Below are positions 18,158 through 26,886 of a stretch of DNA of 64,000 nucleotides, in pieces. The DNA is taken from contig NZ_JACXAG020000008.1 in NCBI RefSeq assembly GCF_014773435.2, forward strand, positions 60,035 through 124,034, written 5' to 3'. The DNA comes from Polycladospora coralii (GTDB taxonomy: Bacteria > Bacillota > Bacilli > Thermoactinomycetales > Thermoactinomycetaceae). Below the pieces are notes generated by a model. The model did not search any database. It was not told the origin of the DNA and saw only the letters and a list, made by a program, of their open reading frames with translations. Made by a program: the position numbers and the translations under genes. The number at the start of each line of letters is the position of its first letter. The first letter of the stretch is position 1.

Positions 18158-19159
18158 CTATTTACGACTTTCTAGATAATCAACTAATGCATCTAAATCT
18201 TTTTCTTCTAGATAATCAATCTTAGGCATATTCGCGCCTGCTTTAATGGCTTGTGGATCATGTAGCCATTTTTTTAGGTTTTCTGGGTTGTTTTTTAACA
18301 TACCCGCGATGGTATCACGCGTACCAAATTTACTTAAATCTGGTCCTGGTACACTTTGGTTAATACCAGCATGACATCCCAGACAGTTTTGCTGAAATAC
18401 TTCTTCCCCACGTTTTTCAGAATCAGTTGTAAGTTCAGCTGGTGGGGCTTGCATTTGAGTTACCCACTTATCAAAATCTTCTGCTGAATGCGCTTTTACT
18501 TTGAAGTCCATTAAAGCATGACCTGCACCGCATAATTCAGCACATTTCCCTTGGTAATCTCCTGGCTTGTTAGCATCTAATATCACGTTTGTTACACGTC
18601 CAGGGATAACGTCTACTTTACCGCCCAATGCTGGAATCCAGAAAGAGTGTAATACGTCTTTACCATGGATTTCAAAATTAATCTTTTTACCAACTGGAAT
18701 ATGAAGTTCTTGAGCAGTTTTAATCCCTAACTCAGGATATTCAAACTCCCACCAATATTGGTAGCCAGTTACTTTTACATTGACTACTTCTTCGTCCTGA
18801 GCAATTTTAGTTAGATCAAAGGTAGTTGTAACTGTGGGAACTGCTAAAATTCCTAATAATATAATCGGGATAACAGTCCAGATAATCTCAAGCTTAGTGT
18901 TTCCATGAGTTTGTTTTGGCATTACATCTACACCTTTCCGCTTTCTAAAGCGGATTAAGACATAAATATATATCGTAATTACGACTGCAAAAACGCCTAA
19001 CATAATTAAGAAGCTTAACTTGATAAGATCTAGTTGCTTTTCTCCAGCAGATCCTGAAGGATCAAGTACATTTAGACTTTCGTGACCAGAGCAACCTGTC
19101 AAAACTAGCGCAAATAGCGCGAAGACAAATAGTCCCCGCCATATATTCCGTCGTTTCAC
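18158..19159 (-). CDS. ctaC: Cytochrome c oxidase subunit II with fused cytochrome c
   Basis: A lipoprotein signal (LFALVLTGCS, lipobox Cys about 23) is followed by two membrane helices, a cupredoxin domain with the CuA site (GKCAELCGAGHALM, upstream HSFWIPALGGK) and a C-terminal cytochrome c domain with heme site CLGCH and a later methionine in GANMPKID. This fusion defines a caa3-type oxidase. GTG start behind GTGAGG. It lies between ctaB (115-bp gap) and ctaD in the operon. It accepts electrons from cytochrome c and passes them to subunit I on the outer face of the membrane. Confidence 0.96.
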   Translation of the reverse strand: MKRRNIWRGLFVFALFALVLTGCSGHESLNVLDPSGSAGEKQLDLIKLSFLIMLGVFAVVITIYIYVLIRFRKRKGVDVMPKQTHGNTKLEIIWTVIPIILLGILAVPTVTTTFDLTKIAQDEEVVNVKVTGYQYWWEFEYPELGIKTAQELHIPVGKKINFEIHGKDVLHSFWIPALGGKVDVIPGRVTNVILDANKPGDYQGKCAELCGAGHALMDFKVKAHSAEDFDKWVTQMQAPPAELTTDSEKRGEEVFQQNCLGCHAGINQSVPGPDLSKFGTRDTIAGMLKNNPENLKKWLHDPQAIKAGANMPKIDYLEEKDLDALVDYLESRK

Positions 19160-19274
19160 TACGAACCAACCTCACTTTCCTTTTAAGTCTATCCATATTT
19201 ATACTGGATTTCATCATCTCACAGTGCACGAGTGAAAATCTATACTAAAGCTTTTACAAGCACTGTAACAATAT

Positions 19275-20210
19275 TTAATAGATATTTAGTAGATCAACAA
19301 TGGTTTTATCCACAATGACAGCCAACAAAATGACGGTTAAATAGATTAATGAGTAAAAAAACATCTGGTTCACCCATTTTGCTTCATCTTTGGCGAAAAA
19401 ACCTTTAATCGCAAGTACTATATATATTAGACCAAGTATTGCCGCGATCACAAGATAAAACCAACTCGATGCACCATCGACATACAAAATAAATGATGAA
19501 GGCACAAGCAAGATCGTGTAGATCAAAGTTTGTACTTTGGTAACATGAAAACCTTTAACGACTGGTAACATCGGTATGCCTGCCGCTCGGTAGTCATCAA
19601 CTTTCCTCATTGCAATCGCAAAGAAATGAGGAGGTTGCCACAAAAACAAAATCAAGAATAACGCCCAAGCAGATAAACTTAATTCTCCAGTTGCAGCTGC
19701 CCATCCAATTAATGGCGGCACTGCGCCTGAAAAACTGCCAATAAGTGTGTTATGCGTACTCGTTCTTTTCAACCAGATCGTATATATAAACACATAAACA
19801 ACAAATCCGAACATACCCAGCACCGCTGTCAATAAGTTAATAGCGGATAAAGTGAGCACACCAAGTATTGTGAGAATAATACCATACCAGAGTGCTACGT
19901 TTGGTTTGATCCTTCCTTGTACGATTGCTCGTTCGTGCGTACGTTCCATTTTAGGATCAATATCTCGGTCGATATAGTTATTTAGTGTACAACCACCTGC
20001 AATGACTAAAGCGGATCCCAAAAGCATCATTAGCAAATTGAGAAAATCGAGCTCTGTGAACCCGGTTGCTAACCAATAGCCGGTAAACGCTGCAAATAAA
20101 TTGCTTTTATTAATTCCTGGCTTGGTAATCTCAATATAGTCTCGCCATGTCGCTTTTGTAGTGGTAAGCACCCGATCTGCAGAAGTTTGCTGGGAGAAAG
20201 ATCGTTCCAT
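19275..20210 (-). CDS. ctaB: Protoheme IX farnesyltransferase (heme O synthase)
   Basis: A UbiA-family polytopic membrane prenyltransferase with the first aspartate motif NNYIDRDIDPKMERT, the region RTSTHNTLIGSFSGAVPPLI and the second motif KVDDYRAAGIPMLP. It farnesylates heme B to heme O, the precursor of heme A for the oxidase encoded downstream. ATG 20210 is chosen because AAAGGAGGT lies in front; an ATG 51 bases earlier would overlap that site. It is first in the cta operon. The divergent heme A synthase gene ctaA, present here in B. subtilis, is absent. Confidence 0.95.
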   Translation of the reverse strand: MERSFSQQTSADRVLTTTKATWRDYIEITKPGINKSNLFAAFTGYWLATGFTELDFLNLLMMLLGSALVIAGGCTLNNYIDRDIDPKMERTHERAIVQGRIKPNVALWYGIILTILGVLTLSAINLLTAVLGMFGFVVYVFIYTIWLKRTSTHNTLIGSFSGAVPPLIGWAAATGELSLSAWALFLILFLWQPPHFFAIAMRKVDDYRAAGIPMLPVVKGFHVTKVQTLIYTILLVPSSFILYVDGASSWFYLVIAAILGLIYIVLAIKGFFAKDEAKWVNQMFFYSLIYLTVILLAVIVDKTIVDLLNIY

Positions 20211-20334
20211 TAGAATGACCTCCTTTCTCTCCATTCCATCATTCCTAGCATTCCCTTGCAAAGAGGATCATGTGATATAACAATCCCATTTTAGTGGAAG
20301 AGGGGTTATGATGCAAGAGCATCCAAATAAGGTT

Positions 20335-20368
20335 CATAATATAGCTAAAACCTATCGACTATATTATG
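20335..20368. promoter_or_regulatory. Perfect 10-bp inverted repeat upstream of ctaB
   Basis: CATAATATAG (20335-20344) and CTATATTATG (20359-20368) are exact inverted repeats separated by 14 bases, about 125 bases upstream of the ctaB start. It could be an operator or a leader hairpin; no regulator can be named from sequence. The rest of the 20211-20478 gap shows no convincing gene. Confidence 0.45.
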
Positions 20369-20478
20369 TCCCTCTTTCAATTCTAGATATCACATTCTCT
20401 TCTTTTTTAGTCTAATGGATGCGTTCTTCAAACTGGCACCGAAGTTGTGAACATTTCATGAGTACTGAGGGCCACTCT

Positions 20479-20874
20479 CTACCCGTTTCTTAGCCACTTG
20501 ATTACTTCCACACAAGATCCCTCTACAATGGGCACTAACACAATATCGTCCATCAAAAGCTTCACATGATGTAAGCCACTTGTTTCACCTATCCCGTTAG
20601 TCTGTTCACGCATCATTTCCTCAAAGTTATCAATACCTGGCCCTCTATCACTCACCCGGATACGTATACCCAGCTTTTGTTCAAGATCGATCTTTTCAAT
20701 TTCAATCCGCCCTATTTCTGCATGTTGAATCACATTTCGAGCCAGTTCAGAAATCGATTGTACGATTTTAGCCTGATCGATTTCATCAAATCCGATTTCT
20801 TTAGCTAACTCTCTTGCTTCACTACGGATCGCTACAATATCCCACTCATAATTAAGCTCGAATGCTTTATTCAT
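20479..20874 (-). CDS. RsbT-like anti-sigma regulatory kinase (HATPase)
   Basis: A single GHKL/HATPase_c domain with N box ISELARNVIQHA and G1 box SDRGPGIDN, closest to RsbT, the switch kinase of stress signalling (both share EWDIVA near the N-terminus and a final IKWLR). RsbT phosphorylates the scaffold RsbS or its paralogues and activates a phosphatase. Here the second glycine motif is altered (NGIGETSGLHHVKLLMD in place of GLGAGLPGVKRLMD). Start ATG 20874 follows TGGAGGAGA. It lies 32 bases after the ABC exporter gene. No RsbS/RsbR partner is in view. Confidence 0.82.
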   Translation of the reverse strand: MNKAFELNYEWDIVAIRSEARELAKEIGFDEIDQAKIVQSISELARNVIQHAEIGRIEIEKIDLEQKLGIRIRVSDRGPGIDNFEEMMREQTNGIGETSGLHHVKLLMDDIVLVPIVEGSCVEVIKWLRNG

Positions 20875-20906
20875 ATCTTCTCCTCCAGTTTCCCACTGAA
20901 CCACAC

Positions 20907-22667
20907 TCAACTTCCTTGTCTCTCTTTTGCAAGATGTTGCACTTGATATAGCCTGCTATATTTTCCGCCTTCTTGCAATAATTGTTCGTGTGTACCGTGC
21001 TCTATGATTTGTCCTTCATCTAAAACAAAAATATGATCCGCATGCGTAATCGTGGACAAACGATGTGCAACAATTAAAGTGGTGCGATTTTCTTCTATCT
21101 TTTCGAGCGATGATTGAATCAAGTGCTCAGAGTTTAAATCAAGTGCAGACGTAGCCTCATCTAAAATTAATATAGGAGGATTTTTTAAAAACACGCGAGC
21201 GATGGCAATGCGTTGCTTCTGTCCACCGGATAGCTTCACCCCTCTTTCTCCAATCTCTGTATCATAACCGTCAGATAAGCCCATAATAAAGTCATGTGCA
21301 TTAGCCTGTTGACTAGCAACCATTACTTCTTCTAGGGACGCGGTAGGTTTACCTATACGAATATTATCGAACACACTCCCACTAAATAGGAAGTTATCTT
21401 GCATCACGATGCCGATATTCTCACGTAAGCTTTCAAGCTCGATATCTCGAATATCTATATTATCAATGCGTATTTGTCCCTCATCTGGATCATAAAAACG
21501 TGGTATCAATGAAATAAGCGAAGACTTACCCCCTCCACTTGCTCCTACAAAAGCAACTGTTTGACCTGCTTCAATCTTGATACATATATCTTTTAACGCT
21601 TTTTGATCTGATGAACCATAACTAAAGTCAACATGATTGAAGGTAATAGATCCGCTTACGCGCGAGATTGGTTTGGCATTAGGCTCATCTACAATATCGT
21701 ATGGTTCATCTAAAAATTCATACACCCTTTCAATTGATGCTTGAGCTTGCGTTAACGTTGTAGAGGAATTAACTAAACGACGAATCGGGCTATAAATGAG
21801 TCCCATATACCCATAAAATGCCGTCATTCCTCCAATTGTAAGATTTCCTTGAATCACTTGATATGCGGAAAAGGCAATCACAATGATCGGAGCAAGATCC
21901 GTTAAGGTATTGATCGTCGCAAACGTTTTCGCAATCCATTTACTATGGGTCATGGCCTTCGTTAATAAGTTCATATTCTTGCGCTCGAACCGCTCTTGTT
22001 CTACTTTTTCGAGATGAAAGGAGCGAATTACCGCTATTCCTTGAATACGCTCGTGTAAATACCCCTGTAGTTCTGCTAAAGCTTGTGAGCGCTCTTTTGT
22101 AAAACGTTTAAGGTTCTGAAAGAAATACTTTACTGAAACACCGTATAAAGGAAAAATAGCGAGTGAGATCATCGTCATCCATGGATCTAACCATAGCATA
22201 AAACATATGGCAATAGAGAGTGTGGCTAAATCTAACCAGATATTCATGAGTCCAGTTACCACAAATTCTTTTGTTTGTTCTACATCATGAATCACGCGGG
22301 AAATAATTTGTCCTACTTTTTGGTTGTGGTAATATTTTAAAGAAAGTAATTGTATATGCTGATACAATTTGTTTCGAAGATCAAATAAAACCTTACTAGC
22401 TGCCCACTGCGCAAAGTATTGGCGATAATACTCCACCGGTGCTCTTATAACCGTAAAGATGACAAAGACAATGATTACAATCCAGATTAGGCGATCAATC
22501 TTTTCTTGAGCTGGCATGCTCGTCAGTAATAAATCATCAACTACGTATTTAAGCAAAAGTGGGAGTAATAGCGGTATGCCAAATTTAAGAATCCCCACAG
22601 TCATTGCAAGGGAGATTTCTTTCCAGTACGGCTTAACAAACTGCATATATCGACCCATACTTTTCAT
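20907..22667 (-). CDS. Fused ABC exporter (YgaD/MsbA type)
   Basis: Six membrane helices (residues about 15-310) then an ATPase with Walker A GASGGGKSS, signature LSGGQKQR, Walker B PILILDEATSALD and H-loop VAHRLS. The half-transporter should work as a homodimer, exporting lipids or drugs. The sequence pattern fits B. subtilis YgaD, which lies in the same neighbourhood as mutY and yfhP in that species. Start ATG 22667 (MKSMGRYMQF) is preferred because GGGAG stands upstream. Followed closely by the RsbT-like gene, probably in one transcript. Confidence 0.9.
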   Translation of the reverse strand: MKSMGRYMQFVKPYWKEISLAMTVGILKFGIPLLLPLLLKYVVDDLLLTSMPAQEKIDRLIWIVIIVFVIFTVIRAPVEYYRQYFAQWAASKVLFDLRNKLYQHIQLLSLKYYHNQKVGQIISRVIHDVEQTKEFVVTGLMNIWLDLATLSIAICFMLWLDPWMTMISLAIFPLYGVSVKYFFQNLKRFTKERSQALAELQGYLHERIQGIAVIRSFHLEKVEQERFERKNMNLLTKAMTHSKWIAKTFATINTLTDLAPIIVIAFSAYQVIQGNLTIGGMTAFYGYMGLIYSPIRRLVNSSTTLTQAQASIERVYEFLDEPYDIVDEPNAKPISRVSGSITFNHVDFSYGSSDQKALKDICIKIEAGQTVAFVGASGGGKSSLISLIPRFYDPDEGQIRIDNIDIRDIELESLRENIGIVMQDNFLFSGSVFDNIRIGKPTASLEEVMVASQQANAHDFIMGLSDGYDTEIGERGVKLSGGQKQRIAIARVFLKNPPILILDEATSALDLNSEHLIQSSLEKIEENRTTLIVAHRLSTITHADHIFVLDEGQIIEHGTHEQLLQEGGKYSRLYQVQHLAKERQGS

Positions 22668-22860
22668 CCTTACATCTCCCATTCTAATGGCTAAGCGATT
22701 TCTATAATAAAAGCGATTAAAGACTCCTACTTTAAGTTAAAGACATACTATATTTTCATCCATAGTCTATTGCCTAATTTATTATAACAGATTGTAAGTA
22801 AAAGACAGTTCATGAAATGGATTTCACATCAATTGTTTTATACTTCCTCAGTGAACTCGT

Positions 22861-22920
22861 TTCAGTCAAAGCCGAAACATCGGGAAATCAGGTCGAGACT
22901 CGACTCCACCTGATTGAAGT
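22861..22920 (+). repeat. Dispersed hairpin repeat, copy R1
   Basis: Within the 330-bp gap 22668-22997. AATCAGGT (22886-22893) and ACCTGATT (22908-22915) pair, enclosing an overlapping GTCGAG-A-CTCGAC palindrome. The same element, with paired base changes, recurs at 24878-24907. Upstream, the stretch from 22860 (TTTCAGTCAA and on to GGGAAATC) matches 24 of 30 bases of a piece at 33588-33617. One frame encodes SGRDSTPPD then stop, as in the second copy. It looks like the right end of an IS605/TnpB-type element, but no transposase remains. Confidence 0.6.
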
Positions 22921-22955
22921 GGGGGTCTTTACTCATTTCAAAAGATAAAGACAAA

Positions 22956-22986
22956 AAAACCGTGCGCCCAAAGGCTTCACGGTTTT
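22956..22986 (-). terminator. codY terminator
   Basis: AAAACCGTG and CACGGTTTT pair around a GC-containing loop and are followed on the minus strand by a run of T. It lies 11 bases after the codY stop. Confidence 0.85.
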
Positions 22987-22997
22987 CTATATTGATT

Positions 22998-23777
22998 TTA
23001 GTGACGTGCTTTCTCCAATGCTGGTAAAAGTTTCGGATTCAAAATTTTAATGTACGTTCCTTTCATACCAAGTGAACGTGATTCCACTACACCAGCACTT
23101 TCTAATTTACGAAGTGCGTTTACAATGACAGAACGTGTGATTCCAACACGATCAGCAATTTTACTCGCAACAAGTAATCCCTCTAAGCCATCCAATTCAC
23201 CAAAGATGTGCTCTGCAGCTTCCAACTCACTAAAGGAAAGTGAGTTAATCGCAAGTTGTACAACTGCGCGACTACGTGCCTCTTCTTCAACAAGCCCTGC
23301 ACGTTCACGTAAAATCTCCATGCCTACTACTGTCGCTCCATATTCTGCAAGTACGAGGTCTCCTTCTTCAAACTCACCATTCAATCGAGAAAGAACCAAT
23401 GTACCTAAATGGTCACCGCCACCAATGATAGGAACTAATGTCGTAATGCCATCCTTAAACATTTCAGCCATTTCAGTTGGATATGCAGTATACGGGCTAT
23501 CCACACCAACATTGGGCATTGTTTTTGTCACTTCCATTAACAAATGTGCGTACTCCGTTGGAAATTGACGTGTTTTTAAATATTGTTGCATTCTTTCGTT
23601 TTCAAACTCATGGTTGATTGCCATTCCTAAGAATTTACCTTCTGGTCCAACCACATAAATATTTGCGCCAATAATATCACATAACGCTTCAGCAACTTCA
23701 TCAAAATCGACTAAATGATGTCCTACATTTTTTTGAAGAATCTTCGATATTCTACGTGTTTTTGTTAACAAATCCAT
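22998..23777 (-). CDS. codY: GTP- and branched-chain-amino-acid-sensing repressor CodY
   Basis: 259 aa, the family length. The N-terminal GAF domain binds isoleucine/valine ([33 protein letters not shown]), and the C-terminal winged helix carries [20 protein letters not shown], the CodY DNA-recognition motif. It represses amino-acid biosynthesis and stationary-phase genes when nutrients are plentiful. In B. subtilis codY is last in the xerC-hslVU-codY operon; here it is monocistronic with its own 200-bp upstream region and terminator. Confidence 0.98.
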   Translation of the reverse strand: MDLLTKTRRISKILQKNVGHHLVDFDEVAEALCDIIGANIYVVGPEGKFLGMAINHEFENERMQQYLKTRQFPTEYAHLLMEVTKTMPNVGVDSPYTAYPTEMAEMFKDGITTLVPIIGGGDHLGTLVLSRLNGEFEEGDLVLAEYGATVVGMEILRERAGLVEEEARSRAVVQLAINSLSFSELEAAEHIFGELDGLEGLLVASKIADRVGITRSVIVNALRKLESAGVVESRSLGMKGTYIKILNPKLLPALEKARH

Positions 23778-23993
23778 TCCAAATTACCCCCATTAAATTA
23801 CATTGCTTATATGTTGAATGTCTGTCCAGTTACTTCTCTATGTACTAATACCGGACAAAATAGATTGTACTTTGCGGAATTAATGCTGTGAGAAGGATCA
23901 ATTACTTTACCTATTATGCGACATTTCAGCATTAAAGCAATTTCTTTTTTGTGAACACTTTTTGACTTTTAATGCTATTTTAAATTGTTTCTT

Positions 23994-24524
23994 TCACAAT
24001 GATGCTGAAAGTGATGGTCTCCATAAAATCATCTCGACTTTACCATCCAGTAGTTGATAGGGAATTAAACCCACACTATCGTAGCGACTGTCTCTACTGG
24101 CATAGCGTTCCCGATTATCCCCCATCACAAAAATCGTACCAAACTCTACTGTCTTGGGCCCATAGTTTCCATCTTCAATCGGAGTGTCAATATACTGCTC
24201 AGCTATCTTTTCTCCATTCCGATATAGAGTACCATTCTCTATTTCAATGATATCTCCTGCCAAACCTACCACTCTTTTAACTAAATATCTTCCTTCAGTA
24301 GACGGATCTTTAAAAGTAACCACATCTCCTACCTGAGGTGTATCTAGTAAAAATTTGAAGCGGTTGATCAATAAACGGTCACCGTCATGTAGAGTAGGTT
24401 GCATTGACGTACCATTCACAATTGAAAGTGCAAATCCATACTGATTTACACTATAGGCGAATAGAACCGCAAATGCAAAGCATATTAACCAAATTGATAG
24501 TTTTCCAATTTTTAACTTCATCAT
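23994..24524 (-). CDS. sipS: Type I signal peptidase
   Basis: One N-terminal membrane anchor, then the Ser/Lys-dyad protease fold: box B NGTSMQPTL (Ser about 40), box D RYLVKRVVGLAGD (Lys about 83) and box E MGDNRERYASRDSRYDSVGL. About 176 aa, the short Gram-positive SipS/SipT form with a single membrane span and active site outside. It removes signal peptides of secreted precursors. Three start codons overlap (GTG 24530, ATG 24524, ATG 24521) behind GAGGGG; 24524 gives reasonable spacing. Single gene, 216 bases upstream of codY on the same strand. Confidence 0.94.
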   Translation of the reverse strand: MMKLKIGKLSIWLICFAFAVLFAYSVNQYGFALSIVNGTSMQPTLHDGDRLLINRFKFLLDTPQVGDVVTFKDPSTEGRYLVKRVVGLAGDIIEIENGTLYRNGEKIAEQYIDTPIEDGNYGPKTVEFGTIFVMGDNRERYASRDSRYDSVGLIPYQLLDGKVEMILWRPSLSASL

Positions 24525-24746
24525 CTTCACCCCTCTATCTACAGATGTAGGGAGAGTGATTCATTTTGTGGAAAAAAGACTATTCTTAGTTGCCTGTACA
24601 ATTGATGTTAAATCTACTTACTCCCAGATCATCATGAACACTCCCTTTGTATTATTTTTATTTATTTCCAAAAAATCCAGATTATAAAACACCTAAAACT
24701 CAGAATTTATATCAAAAACTTTTTGGCCGTCGTATATTCTGCTCTC

Positions 24747-24907
24747 TATGCACTTTTTCAGATCGCTCCGCCAAAACCTTACGGCACTCCCAACCCCCTT
24801 AGCGGTCAAACAGATTGTCCGGATTTTGGCTGAGAGTCATTTCCGCTCAAAATACACTTCCTCGTATTGGATCGGGGAATCAGGTAGAGACTCTACTCCA
24901 CCTGATT
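24747..24907 (+). repeat. Dispersed hairpin repeat, copy R2, with a short ORF remnant
   Basis: The 446-bp gap 24525-24970 holds this element. AATCAGGT (24878-24885) pairs with ACCTGATT (24900-24907), and the inner palindrome is GTAGAG-A-CTCTAC, the compensated version of copy R1. A 53-codon frame runs from ATG 24747 (MHFFRSLRQNLTALPTPLAV) to TAA at 24908, ending SGRDSTPPD like R1, but has no ribosome site. It may be the 3' tail of a lost transposon gene. Confidence 0.55.
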
Positions 24908-24970
24908 AAATCGCCACTTTTATAAGTAGGAGGCTGAACCCACTCTAAAGTTCAATGCTACTGCGCTTTA

Positions 24971-25813
24971 TCATTCTTCTGTCTTACACTCAGAAGCATA
25001 TAATTTTTCAATTTCTTTCGATCTGTTGGTTGCATGTAATACAGCTTGTATCATAGCTTCTTTCATATCATATCGATTCAGCATCTCTAAGCCTGCCATT
25101 GTTGTTCCACCAGGCGAGGTAACTTCTTGTCTTAGTTGACTGGCCTCTTTCTGACTCATATATAACATTTGTGCTGCTCCCATGAAAGTTTGCAAGATCA
25201 GTTCTTTTGCGATGTCTCTTGATAAACCAGCTTCTATTCCTGCTTGTTCCAGTGACTCAATCATATAGAAAAAGTAGGCCGGTCCGCTACCAGATAGGCC
25301 AGTAACGGCATCCATCAATTCTTCTTTAACGACTAAAACTTTGCCAATAGCGCAAAAAATGCGGTGTGCTAAATCGAGATCACGCGAATTAGCAAGTGTA
25401 CCCCCACAAATCGCTGTAGCTGAAAGTCGAACATGACTGGCAGTGTTTGGCATAGCTCTGATAAAAGCAACTCGATCAATCTTTTTCTCAAAGTAAGTAA
25501 CTGGAATTCCGGCAGCAACAGATATGACCAATTGTTCTGCAAAAAAATGAGCTCCCCATATTTGCAGAACAAGATCTATATCCTTTGGTTTAACTGCTAT
25601 AATGACGATATCAGCCTGTCTTACATGGTGAGCATTTTTATTCTCTTCTGGAATCCCGTAAGTACGACAGATTTGGTCTAAGCGCTCCTGATTTTTCCGA
25701 TTGGTAATGAAAATTTGATCAGATTTGATCACACCTGCACTTATTATTCCTGAAATAATGGCTTCTGCCATTGCACCTGCACCAATAAAGCCAATTTTTT
25801 TATCTCCTATCAT
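24971..25813 (-). CDS. proC: Pyrroline-5-carboxylate reductase
   Basis: Catalyses the last step of proline synthesis, NAD(P)H reduction of pyrroline-5-carboxylate. The N-terminal Rossmann fold has IGFIGAGAMAEAIISGI; the C-terminal helical domain has the ProC signature SGSGPAYFFYMIESLEQAGI and QEVTSPGGTTMAGLEML. About 280 aa. ATG 25813 follows GGGAGG; the longer frame from 25855 would run into the T-box terminator. Its expression is set by a proline-type T-box leader immediately upstream, so transcription reads through when tRNA-Pro is uncharged. Confidence 0.97.
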   Translation of the reverse strand: MIGDKKIGFIGAGAMAEAIISGIISAGVIKSDQIFITNRKNQERLDQICRTYGIPEENKNAHHVRQADIVIIAVKPKDIDLVLQIWGAHFFAEQLVISVAAGIPVTYFEKKIDRVAFIRAMPNTASHVRLSATAICGGTLANSRDLDLAHRIFCAIGKVLVVKEELMDAVTGLSGSGPAYFFYMIESLEQAGIEAGLSRDIAKELILQTFMGAAQMLYMSQKEASQLRQEVTSPGGTTMAGLEMLNRYDMKEAMIQAVLHATNRSKEIEKLYASECKTEE

Positions 25814-25832
25814 TGAAAAAACCTCCCACAGA

Positions 25833-26103
25833 TTGAAAAATCCCTCTCCACCCAAAGGACGAATGAGGAATTAATCCGCGGTACCACCTTTATTAGTGCC
25901 CATAGCTGCACTCTACTTGAGCAACGAAATATCGTTGCTTATCTTGATAACGGAGAGTTTCCGATCTGATTTATCATCAGCCACATCTGAGGTTGGGTTC
26001 AAACGTCCGTGTAGCCAAAACCTTTCAGCCTATGGGTTCTGGTTTCTGTGCACAACGGACAGATCTACTAGACCTCGTCACAGCGTTTATTGCCGTAATT
26101 TTT
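25833..26103 (-). ncRNA. T-box riboswitch, proline specifier, proC leader
   Basis: The minus strand holds the T-box core GGTGGTACCGCGG (near 25876-25890), the AGTA bulge of Stem I, and the specifier loop GAACCCAACC at about 25991-26000. The specifier reads CCC (or CCA one base over), both proline codons, which fits proC. The terminator ATTCCTC/GAGGGAT followed by TTTTT lies at about 25838-25872; the T-box bases form the competing antiterminator when uncharged tRNA-Pro binds. Confidence 0.92.
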
Positions 26104-26109
26104 AAAAAT

Positions 26110-26138
26110 ATTATGTTTGAAGTTCACCTTTTTGTCAA
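26110..26138 (-). promoter_or_regulatory. Sigma-A promoter for the proC leader
   Basis: TTGACA (26138-26133) and CATAAT (26115-26110) are separated by 17 bases, placing initiation at about 26103, the 5' end of the T-box Stem I. Confidence 0.8.
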
Positions 26139-26168
26139 TAGGATAATCCATTTTTTTGCTTTTTTTGT

Positions 26169-26183
26169 TTGAAAGCGCTCACA
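26169..26183. promoter_or_regulatory. cre-like site (CcpA)
   Basis: TTGAAAGCGCTCACA fits every fixed position of the consensus WTGNAANCGNWNNCW. It sits about 31 bases upstream of the -35 of the proC promoter, the zone from which CcpA activates. Regulation is inferred only. Confidence 0.5.
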
Positions 26184-26292
26184 GCTTATAGTATTCTGTA
26201 TATAAACGTACTAACGAATCACTTCTGTATCTCCACGTGCGCGATATGCATACTTTAGTATACAGTGTTTAGGGGACTTGGACTTATTTCAC

Positions 26293-26325
26293 AAAAAGGC
26301 CGCCCTGCACGGCAGACCTTTTTGT
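26293..26325 (-). terminator. Terminator after the acetyltransferase gene
   Basis: AAAAAGG-CCGCC and GGCAG-ACCTTTTT pair with small mismatches; the T-run on the minus strand follows the gene ending at 26333. Confidence 0.8.
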
Positions 26326-26332
26326 CAAAACT

Positions 26333-26770
26333 TCACACGATTAATCGATCTTCCATGGTAAGTAGATCTTTTTCAAGTCGTGTGGAGCAGCTATTGGTAT
26401 ATCCGAGATATTTGTAGAATGGCAACAGTTTCTCAGTTCCTTCATCTACAGTGATCCAAGTTCTCTTTACGCCCTTTTTGACAAAGCGTTCTTCTAAAGC
26501 TTGTACCAGCTTTGTACCTATTTTCTTTTTTTGGAATTCAGGATTAACAGCTAAACAATAGAAAAAACCGCATTCACCATCTTTTGTTCCTACAATCGCA
26601 CCCACAACTCGCCCATTTTCCAACTCAGCTACTAAGACTAAATCACGATCAATAGCCAGTTGCTCAGATAATACGGTCAGTGTTTCCTTCTCGCACTCAT
26701 ATATAGCAGTTTCCTGCCAAATCTGTAAAACATCATGAACATCGGAAAGTTGAAAAGAACGTAACTTCAT
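26333..26770 (-). CDS. GNAT-family N-acetyltransferase
   Basis: A 145-aa GNAT fold: beta strands around LVLVAELENGRVVGAIVGTK, the acetyl-CoA motif A in LAVNPEFQKKKIGTKLVQAL (Q-x3-I-G variant of Q/R-x2-G-x-G/A), and the C-terminal FYKYLGYTNSC. The acceptor substrate is unknown. The start at 26770 has GGAGGG upstream; the ATG at 26788 lies within that site. It is transcribed alone, from a promoter region that contains the repeat at 26887-26946. Confidence 0.88.
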   Translation of the reverse strand: MKLRSFQLSDVHDVLQIWQETAIYECEKETLTVLSEQLAIDRDLVLVAELENGRVVGAIVGTKDGECGFFYCLAVNPEFQKKKIGTKLVQALEERFVKKGVKRTWITVDEGTEKLLPFYKYLGYTNSCSTRLEKDLLTMEDRLIV

Positions 26771-26886
26771 ATATTTGGATCCCTCCACCTAGAAGCCTCA
26801 CTAGTTCTATATTGTCAAATGTGTAAATCTTACCCGACTAACGTCGAATGATTTTTATGAACACCAGTGCAACCAAGATTGAATCT

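Noticed and set aside
20303..20421. Short plus-strand ORF (about 36 codons) at the place where ctaA lies in B. subtilis
   Set aside because: The reading has GAGGGG nearby but no similarity to CtaA and crosses the inverted repeat; I could not support it as a gene.
22860..22930. CRISPR-like or tRNA-like structure at the R1 repeat
   Set aside because: Only two full copies 2 kb apart, no spacers, and no cloverleaf with CCA end.
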